Notes: generated from the letters alone by a model not told the origin. DNA of 5,632 bases from RGIG1828 sp045592485 (GCA_045592485.1 JAZNUS010000104.1:1-5632); one strand, 5' to 3'; shown: positions 1-5,582, counted from the stretch's first letter. A program made the numbers and translations.

Positions 1-115
1 TGCCGTAAGGCAAAGACGGAGGGGTACGAAATGCAGAAATATCAATACTTTCAGCAATACCCCTCAGTCAGTTTCGCTACGCTCACTGCCAGCTCCCCTT
101 AGGCAGGGGAGCCTT
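1..115. repeat. Dispersed palindromic repeat block, left end
   Basis: Three inverted repeats lie back to back. Positions 1-12 read TGCC-GTAA-GGCA. Positions 19-65 form an imperfect hairpin: GAGGGGTA (19-26) pairs with TACCCCTC (58-65), and TGCAGAAA (32-39) pairs with TTTCAGCA with one mismatch. Positions 92-112 form GCTCCCCT-TAGGC-AGGGGAGC, a perfect 8-bp stem. No gene is evident. The GC-rich texture differs from the AT-rich spacers elsewhere in the window and resembles the intergenic palindromes scattered through many Clostridia genomes. That resemblance is from memory, not from a search. Confidence 0.6.
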
Positions 116-136
116 TCGCCCTAGCGCAAAACAGAG

Positions 137-174
137 CGATAAACCCCAATTTATATCTTAAGATGACGATATTG
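137..174 (-). repeat. 38-nt dispersed repeat, copy 1 (inverted)
   Basis: The reverse complement of this stretch matches two stretches at the right end (5436-5473 and 5519-5556) over the full 38 nt with only a few substitutions. All three share the core CTTAAGATATAAAT, followed by GGGGTTT and TCG. Similarity to the 5519 copy continues about 17 nt beyond the core (12 of 17 identical), so the true unit is longer than 38 nt. This copy points the opposite way to the other two. The open frame 176-379 begins at its edge. Confidence 0.75.
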
Positions 175-175
175 A

Positions 176-379
176 AGTAAAAAGGGGGTTTTTGCCGTTA
201 AAAGAAACAACTGTGACGATATAATCATTCAGGCAGAAAAAATAATTTCAGACTACATCTCCAGACGAAGAAACGAAATAATAGACAAATATGCCAAAAA
301 GAGCCACAGAATGCTCAATGTGACACTTTTAATTGCAGGAGGAGGGGTTCTGTATTTTCTTTATCTTCTGATAAGGTAG
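176..379 (+). pseudogene. Probable 3' remnant of a small membrane-anchored protein gene
   Basis: A 67-codon open frame runs from just after a TGA (173-175) to TAG (377-379). It has no ATG, GTG or TTG before the internal ATG at 311 and no ribosome site, so it is not a normal complete gene. The predicted peptide is gene-like: a charged amphipathic part (QAEKIISDYISRRRNEIID, KYAKKSHR) followed by a hydrophobic C-terminal segment (VTLLIAGGGVLYFLYLLI) ending in Arg-stop. This would suit a tail-anchored or single-pass membrane protein. The 5' end coincides with the edge of the 38-nt repeat, suggesting that repeat insertion or a deletion removed the start. The family is not recognised. It could also be a chance open frame, or an intact small gene using a non-standard start such as ATT or ATA. 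Confidence 0.4.
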
Positions 380-441
380 TTAATCACATTTTAACCGTGG
401 TTTAATCCTTTATTTTTAGGAGTTTTTATACTTGTTATATC

Positions 442-473
442 TTGACAAAATCAGTATTTTCATTTATTATAAT
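442..473 (+). promoter_or_regulatory. glyS promoter, sigma-A type
   Basis: A perfect -35 TTGACA (442-447) is followed after 17 nt by TATTAT (465-470), which overlaps TATAAT (468-473, 20-nt spacing). Transcription would start near 477-481, giving a leader of about 65 nt. No T-box signature (TGGNACCGCG) and no glycine riboswitch is visible between here and the gene, and the leader is too short for a T-box. Confidence 0.7.
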
Positions 474-483
474 ATATAATTAC

Positions 484-517
484 AGTCGGATTAGTATTTG
501 GTTTCCGGCTCCTTTTT
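484..517 (+). promoter_or_regulatory. 5' leader hairpin with T-tract before glyS
   Basis: AGTCGGA (484-490) can pair with TCCGGCT (504-510) in 7 bp, including one G-U, around a 13-nt loop, and is followed by CCTTTTT. It would sit at the very 5' end of the predicted transcript. It could be a weak attenuator-like terminator or simply a stabilising 5' hairpin. No competing antiterminator arm was found. Confidence 0.35.
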
Positions 518-529
518 GTAAACAATTGA

Positions 530-534
530 AAGGA
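530..534 (+). promoter_or_regulatory. glyS ribosome binding site
   Basis: AAGGA at 530-534 lies 9 nt before the ATG at 544. This supports that start over the in-frame Met at residue 8. Confidence 0.7.
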
Positions 535-543
535 ATGATATAA

Positions 544-1935
544 ATGCAAAATACCGAAAAAACGATGGAAAAAGTAATTGCTCTTTGCAAGGGCAGAGGC
601 TTTGTGTATGCAGGCTCCGAAATTTACGGCGGACTTTCAAACACATGGGATTACGGTCCTCTTGGCGTTGAATTTAAAAACAATGTAAAAAAAGCATGGT
701 GGAAAAAGTTTGTTCAGGAATCCCCCTACAATGTCGGTCTTGATGCTGCTATTCTCATGAACCCCAAAACATGGGTTGCTTCGGGTCATGTTGGCGGATT
801 CAGCGATCCTTTGATGGACTGCAAGGAATGTAAGAGCCGTCACCGTGCAGACAAGCTTATTGAAGAATGGTACTTTGAAAAAGGTGAAAGCGTTACAGTT
901 GACGGATGGTCAAATGAAAAAATGCTTGAATTTATCAACGAAAACAACATCTGCTGTCCCGATTGCGGTGCTCACAACTTCACCGACATCAGAAAGTTCA
1001 ATCTTATGTTTAAAACCTTCCAGGGTGTAACAGAAGATTCAACATCGGAGCTTTTCCTCCGTCCCGAAACAGCACAGGGTATTTTTGTTAACTTCAAAAA
1101 TGTTCAGAGAACAACAAGAAAGAAAATCCCCTTTGGTATTGCTCAGATTGGTAAATCCTTCAGAAACGAAATCACTCCCGGTAACTTCACTTTCAGAACA
1201 AGAGAATTTGAACAGATGGAACTCGAATTCTTCTGCAAACCCGGTGAAGACCTCGAATGGTTCAAATATTGGAAAGATTACTGCAAAAACTTCCTTCTTT
1301 CTCTCGGTATTGCCGAAGAAAACATCAAAATGAGAGACCACTCCCCCGAAGAGCTTTCTCACTACAGCAACGCAACAACCGACATTGAATTTATGTTCCC
1401 CTTTGGTTGGGCTGTGCTTTGGGGTATTGCAGACAGAACAGACTTCGACCTCAAGCAGCACACTGAACATTCCGGCGAAAAGCTTGAATACATCGATCCC
1501 GTCACCAATGAAAGATATACTCCCTACTGTGTTGAGCCTTCACTTGGTGCAGACCGTGTGGCTCTTGCATTCCTTGTTGAAGCATATGACGAAGAGGCTG
1601 TGGGCGACAATGATACAAGAGTTGTTATGAGATTCCACCCTGCACTTGCTCCTGTTAAGGCTGCAGTTCTTCCCCTTTCCAAGAAGCTTTCAGACAAGGC
1701 ATATGAGCTTTATGAACAGATGTGCAAAAAATTCAACTGCGAATTTGACGATGCAGGTTCAATAGGCAAGCGTTACCGCCGTCAGGACGAAATCGGTACA
1801 CCCTGGTGTATTACATATGATTTCGAAACCGAGGAAACCGGCAATGTAACCGTAAGAAACCGTGACACAATGGAGCAGATTACTTTGAAAATTGAAGAAG
1901 TTATCCCCTATATTGAAAGTCACCTTGATTTCTGA
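544..1935 (+). CDS. glyS: Glycine--tRNA ligase, single-chain alpha2 type
   Basis: Cytoplasmic class II aminoacyl-tRNA synthetase that charges tRNA-Gly with glycine using ATP. The 463-aa length fits the alpha2 (Thermus/eukaryote-like) family rather than the alpha/beta GlyQ-GlyS type. The N-terminal signature GGLSNTWDYGPLG lies at residues 29-41. Two Cys pairs, C93-x2-C96 and C138-x2-C141, fit the zinc-binding insertion. Class II motif 2 spans about 203-228 (GKSFRNEI, then FRTREFEQMELEFF), and motif 3 is EPSLGADRVALAFL at 331-344. The anticodon-binding domain runs from about residue 360 to the end and includes GKRYRRQDEIGTPWCITYDF (408-427). The gene is complete, with its own promoter and terminator, and appears monocistronic. 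Preferred codons (for example GAA, AAA, GGT) suggest high expression. Some databases give this type the symbol glyQS. Confidence 0.97.
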   Translation: MQNTEKTMEKVIALCKGRGFVYAGSEIYGGLSNTWDYGPLGVEFKNNVKKAWWKKFVQESPYNVGLDAAILMNPKTWVASGHVGGFSDPLMDCKECKSRHRADKLIEEWYFEKGESVTVDGWSNEKMLEFINENNICCPDCGAHNFTDIRKFNLMFKTFQGVTEDSTSELFLRPETAQGIFVNFKNVQRTTRKKIPFGIAQIGKSFRNEITPGNFTFRTREFEQMELEFFCKPGEDLEWFKYWKDYCKNFLLSLGIAEENIKMRDHSPEELSHYSNATTDIEFMFPFGWAVLWGIADRTDFDLKQHTEHSGEKLEYIDPVTNERYTPYCVEPSLGADRVALAFLVEAYDEEAVGDNDTRVVMRFHPALAPVKAAVLPLSKKLSDKAYELYEQMCKKFNCEFDDAGSIGKRYRRQDEIGTPWCITYDFETEETGNVTVRNRDTMEQITLKIEEVIPYIESHLDF

Positions 1936-1957
1936 TTTGAACTAAATCAATAATAAT

Positions 1958-2000
1958 AAAAGCAATGTCCGATGCATTTCACAAAGGACATTGCTTTTTT
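1958..2000 (+). terminator. glyS intrinsic terminator
   Basis: AAAAGCAATGTCC (1958-1970) and GGACATTGCTTTT (1986-1998) form a perfect 13-bp stem around a 15-nt loop, continuing into TT. It begins 22 nt after the glyS stop codon. The A-rich left flank means it could also work weakly for transcripts arriving from the convergent operon on the - strand. Confidence 0.85.
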
Positions 2001-2025
2001 CTGTAGACATTGCTTTTTTTCTGTA
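1987..2025 (+). repeat. Tandem duplication of the terminator 3' arm
   Basis: The unit GACATTGCTTTTTTCTGTA (1987-2005) is followed directly by the same unit with one extra T (2006-2025). The first copy includes the right arm and T-tract of the glyS terminator, so the second offers an alternative right arm and T-tract. Confidence 0.8.
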
Positions 2026-2048
2026 TAGGAAGCTTTGTTCCTATACAG
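2021..2048. repeat. Perfect 11-bp hairpin in the convergent spacer
   Basis: CTGTATAGGAA (2021-2031) and TTCCTATACAG (2038-2048) are exact inverted repeats around the loop GCTTTG. Neither strand has a T-tract after it, so it is not a standard intrinsic terminator. It may protect or stop a 3' end. Confidence 0.6.
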
Positions 2049-2070
2049 TAATTATATTGCCGTGCAATTT

Positions 2071-2096
2071 TTTTGAAAAAGCCGGGCTTTTCAAAA
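2071..2096 (-). terminator. Possible operon-end hairpin after the Gfo/Idh/MocA gene
   Basis: TTTTGAAAA and TTTTCAAAA flank a CCGGG-type centre, giving a stem of about 10 bp with one bulged A, some 35 nt past the stop codon of the - strand gene. On the - strand the right arm includes CTTTTT, but what follows is A-rich, so it is a weak terminator candidate. The better T-tracts lie further on, in the glyS terminator read backwards. Confidence 0.3.
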
Positions 2097-2130
2097 TACA
2101 CATGGCTTAGATGCAATTGCTTGAATTTTT

Positions 2131-3372
2131 TTATTCTAATGATTTGCGATATTTCATAAGTTGCTCTTCTGTGGGAGCATAATCGGTTTTAGAACAGCAA
2201 GGAATATTAGGTTCACTGCCATCTGAGCCATAAAACGGAGTTAAACGATCGTTTTCATATTGTTTTCTGCATTCTTCATTCCTGAAGTCAGGAATATCAT
2301 AAGGTTTTCCACCCTCAAGCATTGAACGATGAGCAAGAATAGCAACAGAAGACATATTAACTGCCGAATAAACATCAAACGGATGCTCAGGCTGTTTGCC
2401 CTGACGGATACATTCTACAAACATTCGTGCTGTTATATAATCTGCACCACCATGACCGCTGTTAACAATTAACTCTTCATCCTTATCATTCCACTTTGGC
2501 TCATACATATTTATTTCTTCACAGCCTTCAGGAATTGACCAGTCATTATAACGAAGCATTACTTTATTTGTTCCTCTGAGATTTTCTATCTGCCCTTCCG
2601 TGCCGCAAACACGGTATGAATTATGGTGTGCACCAAAGCCTGCGCAGCCTGTTATTCTAAAAACTGAACCGTCATCATTTTGTGTCATAACATTAGCAAC
2701 ACGATCTCCGTTCCTTTTTGCAGAAGGTGCATCTTTGCTAACAGGAGCAAAAGTTGCAAATGCTGTTACTTTCACCGGCGTTGCACCTGTTGCATGCATT
2801 ACCGGGCCCAATGAATGTGTAATATAGTAAGTTCTTGGAAGAAAATTACGCCAGTGCTTTTCAAAATAATTAATGCTCTTTCTAAAACTACTATCGTCAG
2901 GATTTGCCGGATGATTGTACTCACCTTCTGCGTAAAGAATTTTTCCAAGGGTTTTATTGTCACAAACCCTTTTTATTTCTCTGTTGAAAATCATCTGTGG
3001 ATAATTCTCTGCAAGAAAATATATTGAACTGCTTTTTTCTGCTGCACGAATAAGCTCAACACCCTCTGCCATTGTGCCATTACTTATACATTCACAGAAA
3101 ATATGTATTCCCTTTTCCATACATTTAATTGCATATTTGCTGTGTTCGTGAAAAAAGTTGGCTAAAATCACAGCATCCATATCGTGATTGATGAATTCAT
3201 CGAAATTGTCATAAATTGCGATTGTGCTATCATTCATTTTTTTAACCGCTTCATCCATTCTGTCCTTACGATTATCACACATAGCAACGATTTCGCAGTT
3301 AAGCAATTTAAAATTCTGTGCAATATCAGTTCCTCTGCCAACACCAAATACTCCTACTTTAATTTTTTCCAT
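2131..3372 (-). CDS. Gfo/Idh/MocA-family NAD(P)-binding enzyme, GH109-like motifs
   Basis: Cytoplasmic enzyme with no signal peptide, 413 aa. The N-terminal Rossmann fold carries GVFGVGRG (7-14) and an acidic residue after the second strand (D33 in MCDNR), favouring NAD. Where most family dehydrogenases have the EKP triad there is E94-C95-I96, so the usual lysine is missing. AENYPQ (121-126), THSLGP (185-190), GHGGADY (306-312) and YDIPDF (358-363) follow in the C-terminal substrate domain. THxLGP, GHGGxD and PDF near the end recall GH109 NAD-dependent glycosidases, which also lack the EKP lysine (from memory). It could therefore cleave a glycoside by transient oxidation, or be a sugar or inositol dehydrogenase; the substrate is unknown. 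It is the second gene of the operon, 20 nt after the permease gene. Confidence 0.85.
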   Translation of the reverse strand: MEKIKVGVFGVGRGTDIAQNFKLLNCEIVAMCDNRKDRMDEAVKKMNDSTIAIYDNFDEFINHDMDAVILANFFHEHSKYAIKCMEKGIHIFCECISNGTMAEGVELIRAAEKSSSIYFLAENYPQMIFNREIKRVCDNKTLGKILYAEGEYNHPANPDDSSFRKSINYFEKHWRNFLPRTYYITHSLGPVMHATGATPVKVTAFATFAPVSKDAPSAKRNGDRVANVMTQNDDGSVFRITGCAGFGAHHNSYRVCGTEGQIENLRGTNKVMLRYNDWSIPEGCEEINMYEPKWNDKDEELIVNSGHGGADYITARMFVECIRQGKQPEHPFDVYSAVNMSSVAILAHRSMLEGGKPYDIPDFRNEECRKQYENDRLTPFYGSDGSEPNIPCCSKTDYAPTEEQLMKYRKSLE

Positions 3373-3380
3373 TTTATAAT

Positions 3381-3388
3381 TCCTCCTT
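3381..3388 (-). promoter_or_regulatory. Strong ribosome site for the Gfo/Idh/MocA gene
   Basis: On the - strand AAGGAGGA lies 8 nt before the ATG at 3372. It sits inside the 20-nt gap after the permease stop codon, which indicates co-transcription and independent, efficient translation of the second gene. Confidence 0.8.
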
Positions 3389-3392
3389 ATAT

Positions 3393-4256
3393 CTATTCAG
3401 GTATTACAAATAAAATCAATAACCCTAAAAATGCAACAACTACAGATAGTATCTCTTTCTTTGACGGTTTTCTCTCTCCAAGCAAAGAAATAAGAGTAGA
3501 TACAATTATTACTCCACCGGTAACCATTGGATACTGAACCGAAGCGTCAACATGTGCCAGTGCTATAATCAAAAGAAAATTGGCAATCCTATTTGTAACA
3601 CCGGATAATGCACCGACCGTGATGCTTGCAGGTGTTATTTTTTTACCCTTTCCGTGTTTTTTTACTAAAATCAGAAAAAACACAAGTGAAAGCACCAAAC
3701 TGCAGATTGCAGTAAGTATTGAATATCCTGCCGAGCTTACTTTTTCAAAAGGTGCAGATACAAATATTTTTGATATTACACCTGACATTCCATTTAATAC
3801 AAATATACCTATGTAATAAATTGTTCCGTTTTTTCTTTTTCCCTTTTCTATTGTCAAAACAAGTGCAAGTGCTATCACTCCCACGCAAATAAGCTTTGCA
3901 ACAGTAATTTTCTCCCCAAAAAATAAAATTCCCTGAATAAAAGGTAATAACATACCACCAAGCATTGAGAACAGTGAATATAACGATAAATTTATAGTCT
4001 TTAAAGCCTTGAATGTGCAAAATGTAAATGCAAATCCGTTAATAGTTGAGGCTAATGCCATTATTAAGGAAAATGGCGTATACTCAATCACCATACCATT
4101 AATAATCACAAGTGTTACCAACCCTACAACTGCGCCAATGAGCGAATACTCCATACTTATCAGCATACCGCTTCCCCTCATTTGCCGATAAATGTCCTTA
4201 CAATAAAAGCTTCCGCCAAAGAGCAGCACTGATATAATTATAATCGCATAATACAT
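3393..4256 (-). CDS. EamA/DMT-superfamily permease
   Basis: Inner-membrane transporter of 287 aa with about ten hydrophobic segments, near residues 1-16, 33-54, 61-80, 90-112, 118-136, 146-165, 175-198, 209-232, 240-260 and 267-285. The two halves repeat the EamA pattern: LPFIQGILFFGEKIT (104-118) in the first and PMVTGGVIIVSTLISLLGER (243-262) in the second, each a helix ending in GE before a basic stretch. A start at 4310 would add 18 residues, but that frame runs through the promoter and has no ribosome site. The ATG at 4256 has AGAGGTG just upstream and opens directly into the first membrane helix. Substrates of this superfamily range from sugars to amino acids and drugs. Here the divergent AraC gene and downstream Gfo/Idh/MocA gene suggest a sugar-like compound, which is inference. 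Confidence 0.85.
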   Translation of the reverse strand: MYYAIIIISVLLFGGSFYCKDIYRQMRGSGMLISMEYSLIGAVVGLVTLVIINGMVIEYTPFSLIMALASTINGFAFTFCTFKALKTINLSLYSLFSMLGGMLLPFIQGILFFGEKITVAKLICVGVIALALVLTIEKGKRKNGTIYYIGIFVLNGMSGVISKIFVSAPFEKVSSAGYSILTAICSLVLSLVFFLILVKKHGKGKKITPASITVGALSGVTNRIANFLLIIALAHVDASVQYPMVTGGVIIVSTLISLLGERKPSKKEILSVVVAFLGLLILFVIPE

Positions 4257-4260
4257 AACA

Positions 4261-4270
4261 TTCACCTCTT
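4261..4270 (-). promoter_or_regulatory. Permease ribosome binding site that decides the start
   Basis: On the - strand AAGAGGTGAA ends 4 nt before the ATG at 4256. The AGGTG core is about 6 nt from that start codon. No comparable site precedes the alternative upstream ATG at 4310. Confidence 0.7.
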
Positions 4271-4275
4271 TTTTT

Positions 4276-4303
4276 ATTATATAACATATAGCCGAAAAAT
4301 CAA
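4276..4303 (-). promoter_or_regulatory. Promoter of the permease-Gfo/Idh/MocA operon
   Basis: On the - strand TTGATT (4303-4298) is separated by 16 nt from a perfect TATAAT (4281-4276). Transcription would start near 4269, giving a very short leader of about 12 nt with the ribosome site at its edge. The true start may differ. Confidence 0.5.
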
Positions 4304-4345
4304 TAACCAATTTCTATATATTCATATAAAATAGTTTGTTTTTTC

Positions 4346-4374
4346 TTGATTTTTTATAGCAAATATATTATAAT
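4346..4374 (+). promoter_or_regulatory. Promoter of the AraC-family regulator gene
   Basis: TTGATT (4346-4351) is followed, after exactly 17 nt, by TATAAT (4369-4374). The -10 lies in an exact tandem 10-mer, ATATTATAAT at 4365-4374 and 4375-4384, so a second TATAAT occurs 10 nt further on (4379-4384). The transcript would start near 4381-4391. Confidence 0.65.
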
Positions 4375-4390
4375 ATATTATAATAACTTT

Positions 4391-4410
4391 AACGACCGAC
4401 ACTAAAGGCG
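4391..4410 (+). repeat. 20-nt motif, copy A, in the regulator's leader
   Basis: AACGACCGACACTAAAGGCG matches 5272-5291 at 18 of 20 positions, with two G-to-A differences. It lies between the promoter and the ribosome site of the AraC-type gene. ACACT (4399-4403) can pair with AGTGT (4430-4434) next to GGAG, and ACCG (4395-4398) can pair with CGGT (4409-4412), so an RNA fold near the ribosome site is possible. It could instead be a DNA operator. Confidence 0.6.
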
Positions 4411-4427
4411 GTTTTAAAATATATTGT

Positions 4428-4431
4428 GGAG
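4428..4431 (+). promoter_or_regulatory. Regulator ribosome site that decides the start
   Basis: GGAG at 4428-4431 lies 9 nt before the ATG at 4441. An in-frame GTG at 4426 would add five residues (MECKK), but it overlaps this site and has no ribosome site of its own. Confidence 0.7.
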
Positions 4432-4440
4432 TGTAAAAAA

Positions 4441-5259
4441 ATGAAAACAAGAAATATCTGCAAATTTATATCTGAGCCTTCCTTGGACAAGCTTGCTACA
4501 CATAGTTTCATTTATGAAACAGACACAGCTGTCATGAAACAACCTTTAATTTTAAAATATAACAGAATAATCCTTGTAAAAAACGGTAAATTTATGCTTC
4601 ACATAGCCGGGGCACAAATTAAAGTTGATACAGGCCATCTTATTTTTGCATTTGCAGGCGAAAGCTTTAGTGTAACTGCAACTGCCGGCGAAGAGTACCT
4701 GTATATTGACTTTAGCGGCGGCCGCTCCGATGTGCTTTTCAGGCGTTTGGGGATAAATGGGGTAAACAGAACCTTTGACGGATTTGACGGACTTATTCCT
4801 TTTTGGCATGAAAGTCTTATACATGCCTCCCATGACAATATCGACCTTGCTGCAGAAAGTGTTCTGCTTTATTCTATGTCAAGAATAAATACAAATTGTA
4901 ACGAACAAAACAGCCTTGTTCAGCAAATAATCAATATAACCGAAGAAAACTTTAATAATCCCCAACTGACTATCTCAATAGTCGCAAAGGAGCTTGCCTA
5001 TAATCCAAAATACATTTCACATCTTTTTAAGCAAAAAATGGGAGTAGGTTACACTGAATATTTAAGAACATACCGGATAAACTATGCAATTATGCTATTG
5101 AATCATGGTATTGATTCAGTTAAAAATATTGCTTCATTAAGCGGATTCTCTAATCCTATGTACTTTTCGTCAGTTTTTAAACAAACAGTAGGCGTTTCCC
5201 CATCGGAATACAACGGCAAACAAAGTGATCAAATTTCTCTGCAAGACAAATTTCAATGA
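4441..5259 (+). CDS. AraC-family transcriptional regulator
   Basis: DNA-binding regulator of 272 aa. The N-terminal part (about 20-150) has the beta-rich texture of an AraC-type ligand-sensing cupin, with LILKYNRIILVKNGKFMLHI (36-55) and the glycine turn DTGHLIFAFAGE. The C-terminal AraC domain contains two helix-turn-helix units: the first at about 176-201 (LTISIVAKELAYNPKYISHL), the second at about 226-258 (IASLSGFSNPMYFSSVFKQ, then GVSPSEY). The second unit carries the usual family signature. The gene diverges from the permease operon across 184 nt, the usual arrangement when such a protein controls its neighbour, and it may also control itself. The effector is unknown; a sugar or glycan breakdown product is a reasonable guess. 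The start at 4441 is preferred over GTG 4426 on ribosome-site spacing. Confidence 0.92.
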   Translation: MKTRNICKFISEPSLDKLATHSFIYETDTAVMKQPLILKYNRIILVKNGKFMLHIAGAQIKVDTGHLIFAFAGESFSVTATAGEEYLYIDFSGGRSDVLFRRLGINGVNRTFDGFDGLIPFWHESLIHASHDNIDLAAESVLLYSMSRINTNCNEQNSLVQQIINITEENFNNPQLTISIVAKELAYNPKYISHLFKQKMGVGYTEYLRTYRINYAIMLLNHGIDSVKNIASLSGFSNPMYFSSVFKQTVGVSPSEYNGKQSDQISLQDKFQ

Positions 5260-5271
5260 AAAATGAAAAGC

Positions 5272-5309
5272 AACAACCAACACTAAAGGCGTATTCAGTG
5301 CTGATTGTT
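5272..5309 (+). repeat. 20-nt motif copy B within a hairpin
   Basis: Positions 5272-5291 are the second copy of the leader motif (18 of 20). AACAACCAACACT (5272-5284) pairs with AGTGCTGATTGTT (5297-5309) at 11 of 13 positions around the loop AAAGGCGTATTC. It starts 12 nt after the regulator's stop codon and ends just before the terminator, so it would lie in the 3' untranslated region. The two bases that differ in copy A (G for A) would still allow G-U pairs in this stem. Confidence 0.55.
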
Positions 5310-5313
5310 AGCC

Positions 5314-5361
5314 AAAAAAGAAACGGCAATCTTCTTTGTTGAAAATTGCCGTTTCTTTTTT
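5314..5361 (+). terminator. Strong intrinsic terminator of the regulator gene
   Basis: AAAAAAGAAACGGCAAT (5314-5330) and ATTGCCGTTTCTTTTTT (5345-5361) are perfect 17-nt inverted repeats around a 14-nt loop, with a T6 end. By symmetry it would also terminate transcripts arriving from the right. Confidence 0.9.
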
Positions 5362-5435
5362 ATCTGCCAATTGTGCATTCACACTCTCGGAACATCACTT
5401 AATCCATCAAGGGGGCTTGACACCTTCTCCGACTG
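5362..5435. other. Spacer without a recognised gene
   Basis: No open frame with a ribosome site is present. The only structure noted is a small TCAAG-GGGG-CTTGA hairpin at 5407-5420. This stretch leads into the right-hand repeat block. Confidence 0.5.
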
Positions 5436-5473
5436 CAATATCGTCAACTTAAGATATAAATCGGGGTTTGTCG
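5436..5473 (+). repeat. 38-nt dispersed repeat, copy 2
   Basis: Starts CAATATCGTCAACTTAAG and ends GGGGTTTGTCG. It differs from copy 3 (83 nt downstream) at three positions, and it matches the reverse complement of 137-174. The sequence after it diverges sooner than in the other two copies. Confidence 0.8.
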
Positions 5474-5518
5474 AGCTGATAACAAATGAGGCTAAAGCGT
5501 GAGGCTTCCCCCTGGTGG

Positions 5519-5556
5519 CAATGTCGCCAACTTAAGATATAAATCGGGGTTTATCG
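5519..5556 (+). repeat. 38-nt dispersed repeat, copy 3
   Basis: Starts CAATGTCGCCAACTTAAG and ends GGGGTTTATCG. The 17 nt that follow (GTGTGTTTAACGCAAGG) resemble the flank of copy 1 read in reverse (12 of 17), so these two copies probably share a longer unit. It is preceded by GGCTTCCCCCTGGTGG, similar in style to the GGCTCCCC palindrome beside copy 1. Confidence 0.8.
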
Positions 5557-5582
5557 GTGTGTTTAACGCAAGGACATTGTAG

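Noticed and set aside
1..174. CRISPR array or tRNA-like cluster in the left repeat block
   Set aside because: The palindromes are different from one another, with no regular repeat-spacer pattern and no cloverleaf.
535..543. Minimal upstream frame ATG-ATA-TAA abutting the glyS ATG
   Set aside because: The Shine-Dalgarno AAGGA is directly adjacent to this ATG, leaving no room for initiation, and it is correctly placed for the ATG at 544. Most likely chance.
380..543. T-box or glycine riboswitch upstream of glyS
   Set aside because: No TGGNACCGCG-type sequence or glycine-aptamer-like paired domains are visible, and the leader after the promoter is only about 65 nt.
1039..1470. 143-codon open frame on the - strand inside glyS
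   Set aside because: Shadow of the glyS coding sequence; it has no ribosome site or recognisable domain.
3184..3537. 117-codon open frame on the + strand crossing the permease/enzyme junction
   Set aside because: It is antisense to two well-supported genes and has no ribosome site or recognisable domain.
4257..4310. 18-residue N-terminal extension of the permease
   Set aside because: This stretch holds the predicted promoter and ribosome site of the permease, and the extension is not a plausible signal or membrane segment compared with the start at 4256.
5417..5445. Promoter with TTGACA at 5417-5422
   Set aside because: No acceptable -10 hexamer lies 15-19 nt downstream, and no gene follows.
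5305..5502. 65-codon open frame on the + strand
   Set aside because: It begins inside the 3' hairpin, reads through the intrinsic terminator and across a dispersed repeat, has no ribosome site, and encodes a protein without recognisable features.
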